A stretch of 64,000 nucleotides of DNA from Symbiodinium microadriaticum (lineage: Eukaryota > Sar > Dinophyceae > Suessiales > Symbiodiniaceae), in NCBI GenBank assembly GCA_001939145.1, contig LSRX01000432.1:365619-429618 (forward strand), in the 5' to 3' direction. The notes below the pieces were generated by a model. It was not told the DNA's origin. It saw nothing but the letters and a program-made list of their open reading frames with translations, and did not search any database. Shown here in pieces: positions 1 through 10,299 of the stretch (the stretch's first letter is position 1; each line of letters begins with the position of its first letter). The translations under genes were made by a program, and so were the position numbers.

Positions 1-272
1 CCCAAATCCTGAAAACAGTTTTTGGTTGGGACGTGTTGACCTCCAATTTTGCATTTTTTGAGAAACTGCCTGGCCTGTTTAGTGGTTGCATACATTAGCG
101 ATTTGTCAAGCGACAGTATCATACCACACTTTTGTGTAACCATGGCCACCTCCTCAGTAGCTGCCACTACCTTGGAGGCTTCTTCGTGTTGAAGAGACCA
201 ATTGTCCACAAAGGATCTCATTGGGACATCGTGACGAGTTTGCGTGCGGTGCGACACGAGAGAAGTCACCAA
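1..272 (-). pseudogene. Continuation of the LINE reverse transcriptase after a frameshift
   Basis: Reading the minus strand from base 272 in the frame starting ttg-gtg-act gives an uninterrupted continuation of the RT palm. It contains RSFVDNWSLQ, where most RTs have (Y/F)xDD, followed by KCGMILSLDKS, a typical thumb-proximal segment. Restoring phase relative to ORF2 needs one extra base near 272-275, so the copy has lost one base or contains an assembly error. In the FVDN box the second Asp is Asn. The segment is cut by the window edge. Confidence 0.75.
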
Positions 273-3200
273 ATCATAGCAACTACTGCAACAGGGCAGC
301 CTTCAGGAACGCCCACCTTGGACGTGGTAGGGGACAGAAGAGAACCTCCCACCTGGAAGAAACGATTGACTCCGTCAAGGAAACTTTTGTAGACACCCTG
401 CACGGACACAGGCCATCCGGCTTTGTCCGCAAGCATCCAAATTAAAGGACGCGGAATTGCATTATAGGCTTTGGAAAGATCTAGGGAACAGCCAGCAAGG
501 AGTTTGTTTTGAAGAACTGCGTCTTCAATACAAGTTTGGATGTCTACGGCGAGGTCTTCGGCACTGCGACCTGGAATTGAACCATGCAGCGTTTTTGGCA
601 ACCATGGCATCATGTGATGAATCATCTTCTTTGCCATAATTTTTGCCCAAACCCGATACAAGGTACCCAACACTGTAATCGGTCTTGCGTCAGCTGGTGT
701 AGTCGGCTCTGGTACTTTACCCAACAAGCTGACATACGCTTTCAGCTGGGATTCAGGCCAGCATCCAGTCTCAGTGACAAGATTGAGCAAAGTAAGGAAA
801 CGGGCTTTGAGCTTAGGGGACAAAAGTTTGAGCTCTCCGTTGGAGAACCCATCCATGCCTCTTGCTTTGCCAATGGCTAGGGTTTTTAGGGCAACTTCCA
901 ACTCAGGCAGGGTAATCTCGGCCGAAAACTTTGGCAGTTGAGCCATGTCATTGCAACAATCAGTCAGGAACTGCAAGTCAGGCTGACGCTCAGTGTCCCA
1001 AAAGCCTCGCCAAAAAGATTGAACTTCAGCTGTTACGAAGTTAGGGTCAGCGTTCCACCTCAACAGTTTCGGAACATTTTTGCACATTTTAGATGATAAG
1101 GGCCTATCCAACGAAACATCGTTACCTTGAACCGAGACTACTTTGCAGGAAATGTCACCAAACTTCCACACGTCACCAGGTAACGGTTGTTCGTCAGGTC
1201 TACATCTGAACTTTGCTACCTGTCCTTTTTGATGGCGCAAGCGGCCTACATTCAAGGGCAACTCCTGCACGAGGGAATTTAAGGGCTTAGATGGGGGTGG
1301 TCTGATTTGCGCGGCATGGGTTTTGCCACCACACCGCCAGTCATCATCCATGAAAGCTTTGGTTTTGGCCCAAGTGTCACGTCTACAGGCCGAAACCCAC
1401 AACTGCTCCTCATGTTGTAGATGCACCGCAACATCCTCCAGCCATTCAAGTGACGGCACTGACTGAGGCACGAACGCAACTACATCATTACTAAGCAACC
1501 ACCGCGAAAATCCTCCTGGGAAGCCCTTTGCTATCAAAATTTTGTGCCAACATTGCGTAGCTGGAGCGATCAAATCCGGTCTAGTACGACGCAGCTTACA
1601 TAACTCTAAAAATTTTCGTGCGACCTTCACCCGAAGTCGAACTTGAACGCCCAACATGCAAACACCACCAGTCGATGGTACAACAGGCCTGTCGAAGCGT
1701 TGTAAGGTCAATGCACCACACCCTCTACCCAAGTATTTCTTTGGAAGGGGTCGACCGTATTTATTCTCATAAGCTCCCTTACAAGTCGTTTCAAAGAGTC
1801 TATAAAACAACTCAAATGCTGCATCGGAATCTTTGGCAGTAGAAGCCGCGACAAACTTGCGGTCCACCCGGTCATACTCCTCTGTGAGCTCACCCGAGCT
1901 GAGATCCAGATTAAGGGGTGTCACATCTGACGGCATTTTCCAAACCTGAAACGTGGGTGGAAGACTATCCCAGCTGAAACTTAGGGTCAGGGAGGCGTGG
2001 TCCCTAAACCCTAATGGGTCAACTTGACATGCGCAAAGGGCTGGCAGTGCAAACCGATTGACAACACAATAATCTAATCTGGACTGGCCTCTGTAAGTCA
2101 TGGGGGCTTCCTTGCCTTCCAGAGATGCTAGATGCTGCACTGCATCACAGAAGCCAAGTCCCATGGCTACGTCCCAAGCGCAGGTGTCCACAAGGTTTAC
2201 GTTAAAATCCCCAAGAATCAAGGTTGGCAGGAGAAAAGCATTTGCATTGCGAAAAACTTCTGACAATATAAGTTCATTGAGGGCTTTTGAATCCGATTCC
2301 CCACTGTGAACCCCGTACACACCTATTACGCGTATTTGACAATGCTTCAAAGTGAGAATGGCATCTGACACTCGACCCGATTCCCAAAGCTCATGACTCC
2401 ATTGGGAGTGGAGAGGTGTCAGCCTAGACCCTTGAGTAAAGCTTCCAACACCACTGGCTTTACCACGACCTGTGGTCATGCGAGAACTATACAGTCTCGC
2501 ACCTGCTGGGGCCGAGAGCGCGCATCTGAACCAAGGTAACTGGCGCGACAGGGATTGAAGTGCTTGTTGAGTGGCAACAGTGGCCGAAGTCTCGGTCCAA
2601 ACCAACGCATCTTCATGAAGTTCACGCAACTCATCGATGTGGCCCTGTGCAGAAACGATATTGTGTGTGCGAATTGACCATGTGGAACCATGTCTCGTGT
2701 TACCAAACTGATAGTCACAAGGATTGTAGGTCCCATCTGTACTTTGAGAGGGACCCGGATGGGATGCCTCACCAACTCGCTTTCCATGTAACGGATCAAA
2801 CATACCAAATGTATGCAGAGCACTAGAAACACGAAGGGCTTTGTTGGTTGCCCAAGGTATCATGCAAGGGGTTCTGGAGAAACTGTACACCTTGAAGCCT
2901 TTACCCCACGACAAAACGAGAAAAAAGACCCAAACGAACGTCCAATGCAACGCGAGGGCTTTAGAACCGCGTCCTAAACCCCATAACGGCGCCCAGGTGG
3001 GACAATGACAATGTAACAAAGCATGTGGCCAGTCTCTGCTGCGGAGACAGCTGGGTATGCTGTACATATAGAGGCTGAAGGCGCGTGCCAACTCAACCAA
3101 AAAGAATCCGCAACAGGCCCAGTGCGAAAGGGGAGCTTGAGAGCTACAACCTAGGCCAATCACGAAACCAGCTACAACGAGGCCATACCCTAACCCAGTG

Positions 3201-3421
3201 AGACATAGACAACACTCAACCGAAAGAGAACTGAGACTGTGCAGTACTTTCTTGCGGTCGCATACGGAGTTACTGACAGCACTGCCAGCATTGATGCATA
3301 ACAAATTATCGGGTAGAGATGGCAGGACCTGGGCCAACTGAAAAGCTAAAGTTCCAGCGTACACGCCTTCAATATTTAGCAAGTGCCAGACCCAGGACAC
3401 CCCATCTCTATTGCAGGACTT
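266..3421 (-). CDS. LINE ORF2: EEP endonuclease plus reverse transcriptase (interrupted)
   Basis: This is an open frame of about 1050 codons. Residues 1-200, numbered from a GTG at 3400, are hydrophobic and Cys-rich with no recognised domain. GEASHPGP follows at residues 210-217. The endonuclease spans about residues 238-480, with Asn in IRTHNIV, Glu in WTETSA, the Asp/Asn pair in LGDFNVNL and the Asp-His pair in FRDHASL, so its catalytic set looks intact. The reverse transcriptase occupies the end, with GKARGMDGF, ARPITVLGTLYRVWAK, the catalytic Asp in SLDLSKAYN, and GVPEGCPVAV. The frame hits TGA at 268-266 before the second catalytic box, and the homologous reading continues in another frame to base 1. 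There is no ATG near the start. The frame opens directly after the ORF1 stop in the same phase. Family assignment is certain; activity is unlikely. Confidence 0.9.
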   Translation of the reverse strand, partial: KSCNRDGVSWVWHLLNIEGVYAGTLAFQLAQVLPSLPDNLLCINAGSAVSNSVCDRKKVLHSLSSLSVECCLCLTGLGYGLVVAGFVIGLGCSSQAPLSHWACCGFFLVELARAFSLYMYSIPSCLRSRDWPHALLHCHCPTWAPLWGLGRGSKALALHWTFVWVFFLVLSWGKGFKVYSFSRTPCMIPWATNKALRVSSALHTFGMFDPLHGKRVGEASHPGPSQSTDGTYNPCDYQFGNTRHGSTWSIRTHNIVSAQGHIDELRELHEDALVWTETSATVATQQALQSLSRQLPWFRCALSAPAGARLYSSRMTTGRGKASGVGSFTQGSRLTPLHSQWSHELWESGRVSDAILTLKHCQIRVIGVYGVHSGESDSKALNELILSEVFRNANAFLLPTLILGDFNVNLVDTCAWDVAMGLGFCDAVQHLASLEGKEAPMTYRGQSRLDYCVVNRFALPALCACQVDPLGFRDHASLTLSFSWDSLPPTFQVWKMPSDVTPLNLDLSSGELTEEYDRVDRKFVAASTAKDSDAAFELFYRLFETTCKGAYENKYGRPLPKKYLGRGCGALTLQRFDRPVVPSTGGVCMLGVQVRLRVKVARKFLELCKLRRTRPDLIAPATQCWHKILIAKGFPGGFSRWLLSNDVVAFVPQSVPSLEWLEDVAVHLQHEEQLWVSACRRDTWAKTKAFMDDDWRCGGKTHAAQIRPPPSKPLNSLVQELPLNVGRLRHQKGQVAKFRCRPDEQPLPGDVWKFGDISCKVVSVQGNDVSLDRPLSSKMCKNVPKLLRWNADPNFVTAEVQSFWRGFWDTERQPDLQFLTDCCNDMAQLPKFSAEITLPELEVALKTLAIGKARGMDGFSNGELKLLSPKLKARFLTLLNLVTETGCWPESQLKAYVSLLGKVPEPTTPADARPITVLGTLYRVWAKIMAKKMIHHMMPWLPKTLHGSIPGRSAEDLAVDIQTCIEDAVLQNKLLAGCSLDLSKAYNAIPRPLIWMLADKAGWPVSVQGVYKSFLDGVNRFFQVGGSLLSPTTSKVGVPEGCPVAVVAMIW

Positions 3422-4712
3422 TCACGTGCGAGCTACTTTTGATGGTTCATGGACTGGGGATGGCTCAGGAGTACGCTTCGCCAGCATGGAACGAAACTCT
3501 GCACTCTGTTGGGCCATCGCCTCCTTTAGCAAGGCTGCGAAATCATCCTTAGTACAGGCGTTTGATTGGATGGCCTTCACGGTCTGGTCAACCTGTTGCA
3601 GCTGGCTGTCATACGACTGGAACGCTTGCTCAATTTTAGCCTGGTCCTGTGCGCGGGCGTCCTGAAAGTTTTGCGTGACGCGCTGCTCCAATGCTTGGAG
3701 GGCCTGCTGCATGGAGGTCTGGACTTTGTCTACAGTACCCTGTATGTCATCAACCTTGGTTTGAAAGCTAGCTTTCAACTCATCCATCGCCAACTGCTGT
3801 GGTCCAGTTGGCACAACAGAAACTTGAGGAGACAATACCGGGTGAGCAACGGCAACGGGCCCACAACGCACGACAGTCTTCTCAACAGCACGTCGCACAC
3901 TACCGGGCGCAGCAAGCACGGCTGACGAACCTTTAGCAAGAGGCTTCTTGCCAACATGCTCGGTGATCAAAACCAACCCTTCCCTGACCTGCACAGTGTC
4001 TTGCGGTGGAGGTTGGGTAGCCCCCACCAACCATGTAGTGGGTCCTAACTGCCTGATGGGGCACGCAACCCAGCTGATGTGATCCAAGACAATCTGGAGG
4101 GTGCGACGGTCAACATCCATAGGGAGTGGTTCCATGACCCACCGTGTGGAAATTTGGATGTCCAACCTTATGCCTTCCGGCTTCGACCATGTGGGTTCAA
4201 TGCGGGAACGCAGGGTGACATAATCGGCCACATCAACGCGCAAACCGAAACTGGATCTACCCTTGACCAAACCGCAGACACCAGCTTGGGTCTTGGCAAA
4301 CACAAGTGCCTGCTCAAGCTCTTGCCGTTCAGTCCAAATGATTTTGTAACTGGCATCGGCAGCACGTCCATCCTGCCCTTTGGGGGTCACAAACACAGCT
4401 CCCTGACCACTCATCTTAAGCAGACGTGCCTGGTCAGATTTGAGAATCTTGCCGTAGCAATGCCAAGTGCTCGCGTGAGCAGCATCAGTAGGCTTCTTAT
4501 CTAAGTAGAAACGCCTAGCCCAGCTTGCAAGCAGTATGGCTTGGGATCCCTCAAGCTGTCTCCAGACATACTTCAACGGGTTGCTGGAAACACTTTCCCA
4601 ATCTCTGACATAGCTACGCACTATCTCGAGTGTAACCACACGTGTCTCATTGACTTGCAGTTCAATGTTGTTTGCATGGACTTTCACCGCGATGTTTTTA
4701 GACCCAAAGGGT
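3422..4712 (-). CDS. LINE ORF1-like nucleic-acid-binding protein (5' partial)
   Basis: This is an open frame of 421 codons from a GTG at 4687, and open further up to about 4720, so the true start is missing. A globular part (residues 1-240) ends with DVDRRTLQIVLDHISWVA and TTWLVGA, which resembles the degenerate RRM-like module common in dinoflagellate retroelement ORF1 proteins; that resemblance is inferred. A basic linker follows (about 245-275). Residues 300-405 are Gln/Ala/Asp-rich with heptad-like spacing and predict a coiled coil for self-association, as in other ORF1 proteins. It ends at TGA (3424-3422), in phase with ORF2. Its likely role is to coat and chaperone the element RNA. Confidence 0.75.
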
Positions 4713-5275
4713 TGAGGGTGTAGGGTTTAGGGCTTAGGTTCACCAGTTGTAGTTTCTGGATACGCGAGTCTGAAAAACAAGACCTCTCAATGTTGAGCTC
4801 TAAGACCCCATAGGGCCCCGTGGACGTTGAGAACCAAAGCCAAAACCAACAAGCAGCTGGGTGGCCCTGGGCAGAACATGTCAGAGCACGTTTCGAAAAA
4901 AAACAGGATACGGCCTGGCCAAAAAGGGTCAATGAAGAGTCCAAAGCCTGATGGCAAGGACGATGGCCTGCGCACGGTTTGGGGTTTTAGGGTTTAGGGG
5001 TTTAGGGTTTAGAGTTTTAGGGTTTAGGGTTTAAAAGTTGAGGGTTTAGGGCACCCACCACCGACACTTGAATCTCCGGGGGTTCGACTTCTGTTGTCAA
5101 GCAACCTCTTGCTTCGATGCAGCACCATTACTCAAGGCGTGACAACCCGGACCCTGCCAAAAATATTCTGCATCCCCAGGTACCCTAAACCGGCCCTAAA
5201 CCCCTAAACCTTAAACCGTAAAGCTTAAACCCTACGGTAAGCCCTAGTCCTAAATCCTAAACTGTCTTAAACCCT
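4700..5275. repeat. Degenerate TTTAGGG telomere-like repeat with LINE junction
   Basis: Clusters of TTTAGGG on the plus strand (4710-4740, 4978-5050) give way to CCCTAAA (5183-5270). Units are degenerate, with insertions and TTTAGGGG variants. About 230 bases of unique sequence lie between the first two clusters. No ORF in this stretch looks coding. Confidence 0.85.
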
Positions 5276-5560
5276 TGGTGCTAGTTCTCTACAAAGACAA
5301 TCCATGGCACCGGGTTAGTGGTCGAGGGTTTAGGCTTTTGGGGTTCTGGGTTTTGGGTTTAGCTCTGTCGCACCAGAGATTTAAGCCTGAGCCAAGGCTT
5401 CGGGCAGGGTGCTTTCTCAATCTCAGTTTTGGGCTTCGAGGTTGTCACACCGTTCAGCTTGCTTCGGCCATGATGGCCCCTACTGTACCTCTACGTCTGT
5501 ATGTATCTCTGCCTCTGTCTTTATCTATGTCTCTATCTCTACAGTCTAGCCCTATCTCTA
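5276..5560. other. Spacer with no gene seen
   Basis: Low-information DNA with scattered TTTAGGG-like words and a CT-rich run (5500-5570, repeats of tctctat/ctgtcttt) leading into the AT-rich microsatellite. The open frames here read through simple repeats and have no protein-like composition. Confidence 0.6.
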
Positions 5561-5579
5561 TCTCCATATCTCTCCTATG

Positions 5580-5770
5580 CGCGTATCGTATATATATATA
5601 TATACACATATATTTATATATATATATATGTGCATACGGATACATTTGTAGAAAGATACATACATGTAACATATGTACATCTACATCTATATGTAGATGT
5701 GTGTATAAACATACATATAACTATCTATATATATATATGTGTATGTATATATGTACACTAACATACAAAC
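5580..5770. repeat. AT-rich microsatellite (TA/ATAC/ATGT)
   Basis: Runs of TATATATA interspersed with CATACATA and ATGTATAT words make a 190-bp alternating purine-pyrimidine tract able to form cruciforms. The reading frames across it encode only Tyr/Ile/Thr/Cys strings and are not genes. Confidence 0.9.
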
Positions 5771-6306
5771 ACATTCGCCCTCACATGTTTCACATGTGTG
5801 TGTTGATACATATGAAGGCACACAATATGGACAGTCTGTTCCCACCCGAGCCAGTGAACCAATCCCAAAGTGGAAAGGAGCCGTAAATGCTTCTGCGTCT
5901 TCTTCCAGATAGGGATAGGAATCGGCCTGAAGCGGTCGTCTTAAGGAGCTCGATGTATTGCCGCAATAGCAGTGCCTGGAGGAAGTCTAGCAGCTCCCGT
6001 CCTGATAGCTCTAGGACATAATTTCGGGCTGGAGGACAGTAGGGGTCACCGGTCACGTCTGGAGCAGTCCAGGACCATCCCTTACAGCGATGTCTGGGAG
6101 TTGAAGACGCGACTTGTGCTTATTTACAGCAGGGGGCCTGTGTACCTAGTTTGAAAGGTTTAGAAGTTTAGGGTTTATGCCTCAAGAATTTTCTTGAAGG
6201 CCTTTGCGACCCCCTGAGCGGGAACCCAGTCCTTGGAAGCTGCAGGTACGAGTCCTGAGGCTGAACCCGCCAGCTTCTGCCAGAACTCACCTTCTAATGT
6301 TTGGAC

Positions 6307-6515
6307 TCCGAATGATACTGTTGCTACTGCTACTGCTACTGCTATGTACGACTACTGCTTATACTGCTACTGCTACTGCTGCTACTGCTGCTGCTACTGC
6401 TACTGCTACTGCTACTGCTACTGCTACTGCTACTGCTACTGCTACTGCTACTGCTACTGCTACTGCTACTGCTGCTACTACTACTTCTACTCCTCCTCCT
6501 CCTCCTCCTCCTCCC
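6307..6515. repeat. (CTACTG)n hexamer microsatellite followed by (CTC)n
   Basis: Nearly pure CTACTG/CTGCTA hexamers run from about 6310 to 6475, followed by a CTC trinucleotide run (6490-6514). The long open frames on both strands (poly-Ala-Thr, Tyr-Cys and poly-Ser) are by-products of the repeat. Confidence 0.95.
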
Positions 6516-7389
6516 AGCATCATTGCTACCATCTTTCATTCCTGCTATTGTTGTTGCCATTTTGGTTACTAGGATTATCATTACTCATGTCGTTAACTGA
6601 AATCATGACTGCAACAGTGCTTATTATTGTCAGAAACTAGTAGTTGTTATTACCGTTATTATTTCTATTAGTTGTACTATTGGTATCATGTTTGCTATTG
6701 TGCAAGTGACCGAGGCCTGAAGAAGCCAGATGTCGCTCGGCAAAGTGCGTAAGTGAGCACTGGGAAAAACGTTGACTATACATTTCGGGTATTCGTTTAG
6801 GGTTTACGGACTCTAAACCCCCAAACCCTAAACCCTAAGCGTTGAGGGTTCAGGGCCCTAGAAGGGTCTATAGGGGTTTGGGCTTGCTGCAGACCGACTC
6901 CGGTATCCCTAAACCCTTGGAGCCTTGAATCCTAACCTAAACCATAAACCCAACGCCCCAAAACCCTAAACCCTGAAGTCCGGCAGGACTCTAAGCGTAC
7001 TGTGGAAGGTTGAAGTCATGAACCCTAAGATGGACCCATGACCGCTACTTGCTGACGCATCTATGTCTATGTCAGGCTCCAAGTTCGATTCAAGATCAAC
7101 ATCGCCCAAGTCCACCGATCCACCAACCGCACTCCAGCCGCCACAGCCGAGGCAAAGAGATTGCGAACGGTCGAAGACCCAACACCGAATGTGTGGAGGC
7201 AACAGCTCCAGGGACCCGAGTTGCGACATTCGGATTCCAGGGTCCTTTGCCTTCACCTTCCCGGGCTTCTTCTATGGAACTTAAATTATGTTACTCTAAA
7301 GCAGAACCCTGTCATTTACTGTATATGCCCACTATGGTAACTTAAACCCAGCTTCTGGGGTCCCCAAAAACCCTAGCTTCCTTGATCCT
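6516..7389. other. Spacer with telomere-like islands at 6795-6835 and 6905-6980
   Basis: TTTAGGG appears at about 6798, then CCCTAAA/CCCCAAA units run through 6980. A Pro/Ser/Arg-rich open frame at 7049-7345 has no recognisable domain, and its composition does not rise clearly above chance. No gene is called. Confidence 0.55.
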
Positions 7390-7492
7390 ACTTGGAGGTT
7401 CATGGGTACTTATAAGTGGGGTTATAAGTGAGGTAACTATCCATCTTAGGGGACCTAGAACCCTACTTATAACTACCCATGAACCTCCAAGT
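7390..7492. mobile_element. Foldback (MITE-like) element 1
   Basis: Arms 7390-7423 and 7459-7492 form an inverted repeat of 34 bases with two mismatches, separated by 35 bases; TA occurs at both outer borders (7389-7390 and 7492-7493). The outer end reads CTTGGAGGTTCATGGGTA. Small size, no coding capacity and TA borders fit a non-autonomous DNA transposon remnant. The superfamily is inferred only from the TA borders. Confidence 0.7.
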
Positions 7493-8080
7493 AAGCCCCA
7501 AGAATCTCATTCTGGCCCTCAGGGCGGCTGCCCGCAAGAGTTGCTGTCTCTCATGCGGCGCTGTTGGAATCCCCAGGCGCAGCGACGGCCGCTTCTGAGC
7601 TGCAAAAGAGCCGGTTGCTTCCGAAAAGGATTTGGGGCTGTTTAATGGTTTTAGGGCTTAGGCTTAGGTTGCTTGGGGTGTCTGGGATTTTGTTTTTTAA
7701 GTTGGGGATTCGAGGGTTGGGGGCTTTAGGATTAGGGTGTGCTCAGAGATGATGGGATTGGGGGCCGTCAAGCGGTGGAAAACGTGCATATTGCGGCTTC
7801 GAGTCGTGTCGTGTAGCTTCCAAAAGCACGATGCTTCCAGAGTCGCTGCAGGATGTGGACCCTAAAACCCTCAAGCCCAAGCCCGAAGTCGCGACAGCTG
7901 CAGTGATCCCTGTGCAGGGAACCTACGAGCATTCTGCACGGAACTCTGGGACGGCCAATGCAACCCCCAAAACCTCAAAGACCCCATGCAACTTCTTATG
8001 AACCCCTAGATTTTGGGGTTAGGGGCTTGGGCCGTCGGTTTACCGTAACCTGGGCCTTCGGTTTACAGCAACCCCCAAAG
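7493..8080. other. Spacer with no gene seen
   Basis: Mixed-composition DNA with isolated TTAGG-like words and no protein-like frame. Open frames at 7382-7645 and 7564-7752 are short and partly made of repeat-derived residues. Confidence 0.5.
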
Positions 8081-8310
8081 GCCTTAAGCTCTAAACCCAA
8101 AAAACCCCTCAACCCCAACTCCTAAACCTTAAACTTCAAGCCTTGAACCATCCTAAACTCGAGACTTTAGGTCCCGAACCCTTGCCCTTAAAGCGCCAGA
8201 CCCTTAGGGCCTTCGTCAACGCCTACCCGAAACCCTAAACCCTAGACCCTAAAGCCTAAGACCCAAAGCCTAAAGCCCTAAACCCCAAACCCTAAACCCA
8301 TGACCAGCTC
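8080..8310. repeat. Degenerate CCCTAAA telomere-like block
   Basis: Repeated CCCTAAA, CCTAAAC and CCCCAAAC units occur on the plus strand with many substitutions. They are oriented opposite to the cluster next to the LINE. Confidence 0.8.
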
Positions 8311-8466
8311 AGAACCATGACGGAGCTGGCGCAGCAACTCACTGAGATCTTGAAGAGCGCCCCAGTGGGGACGTAGGGCCGCTGCAGGAAAGAGGGCAGT
8401 TTGAGAATCGCTTTAGGCTCTGGGGTTTGAGGAGTTATTTCAGGGTTTCGTTAGTTTAGGGATTCG

Positions 8467-8492
8467 TTTTTTTTTTTTTTTGGGGGGGGGGG
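8467..8492. repeat. Adjacent T and G homopolymers
   Basis: About 15 T followed by about 11 G. Lengths of such runs are often wrong in assemblies. Confidence 0.9.
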
Positions 8493-8819
8493 TTTAGATG
8501 TAGGGCTCATCGAATTACGGCCTCTGTGAGGGTTTTGAGAGCGGTTCAGGGTTGAATTCGGATCTAACTAAGGTTTCTACAAAAAGAGCAGTTGAGAGTT
8601 CCTGGGTGCAGGGGGTTCAGGTTTGTAATGCATGGGGTCATTCGGCTTCATGGGGCATTTTGGGGTCGGGGTTATAGAAGGTTGGCATGAGAAGTTTGGA
8701 GGTTCCACGTTTTGGAGATTGAAGCTTAGAGGGGTGAGCTTAAAGCTTGTTGGATTGAGGGTGCCAAAGCCCTTAGTTACCTGAAGTCTCAGAGAATCTT
8801 TGAATGAGCTCCTGCCTCG

Positions 8820-9490
8820 TTGGCAGACCCTAAGCCCCAAACCCTAAACCCTAAACCCGCAAACCCCCAAACCCCCAAACCCCTAAACCCCTACACCCCA
8901 AACCCCCTAAACCCTAAACCAGTGCTGGCTTGGTTCCCTTCCAGACGAAGTCGGAGCCTGGGGTCTGCCAGGGGATTTGGGGGTGAAGGGCGTAGCCCCT
9001 AGGTTTTAGATAGGCATTAACCGGCTTGGGGCTAAGGCCATGGGTGGTAGCTTTTTCGTATTGGGATTTAGCTGCAGGTTTAGCCTGAGCCCCAAACGCC
9101 TAAACCCTGGACCCTAAACTACCCTAGAACCCTAAACGCTAAACCCTAAACTACCCTAAACCCTAAACCCTGACCTACCCTAAACCCTAAACCCTGAAGA
9201 GTGTGTATACCACTCGCAGAGCTCAGTTGATGTTGTAGCGCCGCAGGCTTCGCAGGGAAGGGTTTCAGCAGTCTGTGATCATACAAATGGCATAACCCTT
9301 AAGCCCCTAAACTCAATTTAATCCCTAAACCCCTAAACCCCTGAACCCTAAACCCTAAGCCCCTAAACTCCTTTTAAACCCTAAACCCCTAAACCCCTGA
9401 ACCCTAAACCCCCTAAAGTTCCTAAACCCTAAACCCCTAAACCCCTAAACCCCTAAACCCTAAACTACCCTAAACCGCTGAAACCTAAAG
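8820..9490. repeat. Main CCCTAAA/CCCCTAAA telomere-like arrays
   Basis: The densest heptamer/octamer arrays of the window are at 8830-8925, 9085-9200 and 9295-9485, all with CCCTAAA on the plus strand, alternating 7- and 8-base units and interrupted by short unique segments. Interstitial telomere-type repeats of this unit are expected from the TTTAGGG telomere reported for dinoflagellates. The arrays are degenerate and flanked by other DNA, so this is not an active chromosome end. Confidence 0.9.
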
Positions 9491-9562
9491 CCTGCCATGT
9501 TCAACCCCGAGCCCAAGACGTGGGTTCCAAACCTGGACACGGAATTCTATTCCCCCAGAAGA

Positions 9563-9642
9563 AAGTTCTCTAAACTAGTTCTATCAGGGTGGACGCACTG
9601 TTTTGGGGGGAGCGAAAAGGGGACCCTAACTCAGAGAACTAC
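9563..9642. mobile_element. Foldback element 2 (degenerate copy)
   Basis: The right end, read in reverse complement from 9642, is GTAGTTCTCTGAGTTAGGGT, nearly identical to the ends of the foldback element at 13871-13965. The left end AGTTCTCTAAACTAG at 9564 is its diverged partner. No coding capacity. Confidence 0.5.
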
Positions 9643-9669
9643 AGAAGCTCTGAGTCCGGGACTGACATC

Positions 9670-10299
9670 AGCCCTTCGACTCGTTCGTTTAGGGGTTTAG
9701 GCTGTAGGGGGTTTGGGGATTAGCGGCTTTGGCGGTTTAGGGTTTAGGGTTAGGGTCAGTCTCCACAAAGCCCACACCCCCAAAAGGAAGCCCACGCGAC
9801 CGACCTCAGCCCAAGACGCGTCAACACGCCCTCAAGCCCCACTCCTACGCCCGGAGCCCCCAAACTCTGCCCCAAAAAGCACTGAAGCCGAAGGCCTCAA
9901 CACCCCGAAGCCCGAAACCCAAAACGAAGCCGCCATGGCGCTGACGGGAAGCTACTGGCCCTGTCCTTCCTTTTCGCCCTCGCTTGCCCGGAGGTTGGCG
10001 GTAGCTAGGAAGCTAGAGCTTGGAGTTAGGGTTTGAGGGTTTTGTGTTTCGGTTCAAGGGCTAATGTAGAAGCCGGAAAAGTTACCAATCTGATTCCTTA
10101 AACTCCTTGTTTACAGTTTGTTCCTGGAGGCCGCTATATTCGAGGTTGTTCAATGCACCAAGCTTGTGAATACGACATTTCAGACCCCGCGCCTTACTTG
10201 GGAATCACTGCCAACATTAATCCTTATAAGGTTGTGTTTTATAACGCAACTTTACCACACATGTTCCCCACAGCCCTTTTCTAATCATTCGGGCCTCTA
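9670..10299. other. Telomere-like TTTAGGG islands and spacer
   Basis: TTTAGGG on the plus strand occurs at about 9687 and 9737-9753. A Pro/Lys/Ala-rich open frame at 9713-10036 is repeat-derived at its start and shows no domain. 10037-10299 holds nothing recognisable except short inverted CCTTATAAGG-like words near 10212. Confidence 0.5.

Larger units (their letters stand above)
1..4712 (-). mobile_element. Non-LTR retrotransposon (LINE), 5'-truncated and running off the left edge
   Basis: Two consecutive open regions on the minus strand have the order expected of an autonomous LINE: an ORF1-like protein with a C-terminal coiled coil, then an apurinic-like endonuclease joined to a reverse transcriptase. 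Transcription would run from about 4712 toward 1. The ORF1 frame is still open where it meets TTTAGGG-type repeat at about 4700-4722, so the 5' end is lost, as is usual for LINEs. The 3' part of the RT, the 3' UTR and the tail lie beyond base 1. The copy carries a frameshift near 272 and one in-frame stop between ORF1 and ORF2, so it is probably not active as assembled. Confidence 0.9.

Noticed and set aside
5088..5105. GGGTTCGACTT-like words here and at 20951 and 59551 as tRNA B boxes
   Set aside because: No A box at the right distance and no cloverleaf could be formed.
5580..5770. Possible replication origin in the AT-rich tract
   Set aside because: Only simple AT repeats are visible; nothing in the sequence supports an origin in this kind of genome.
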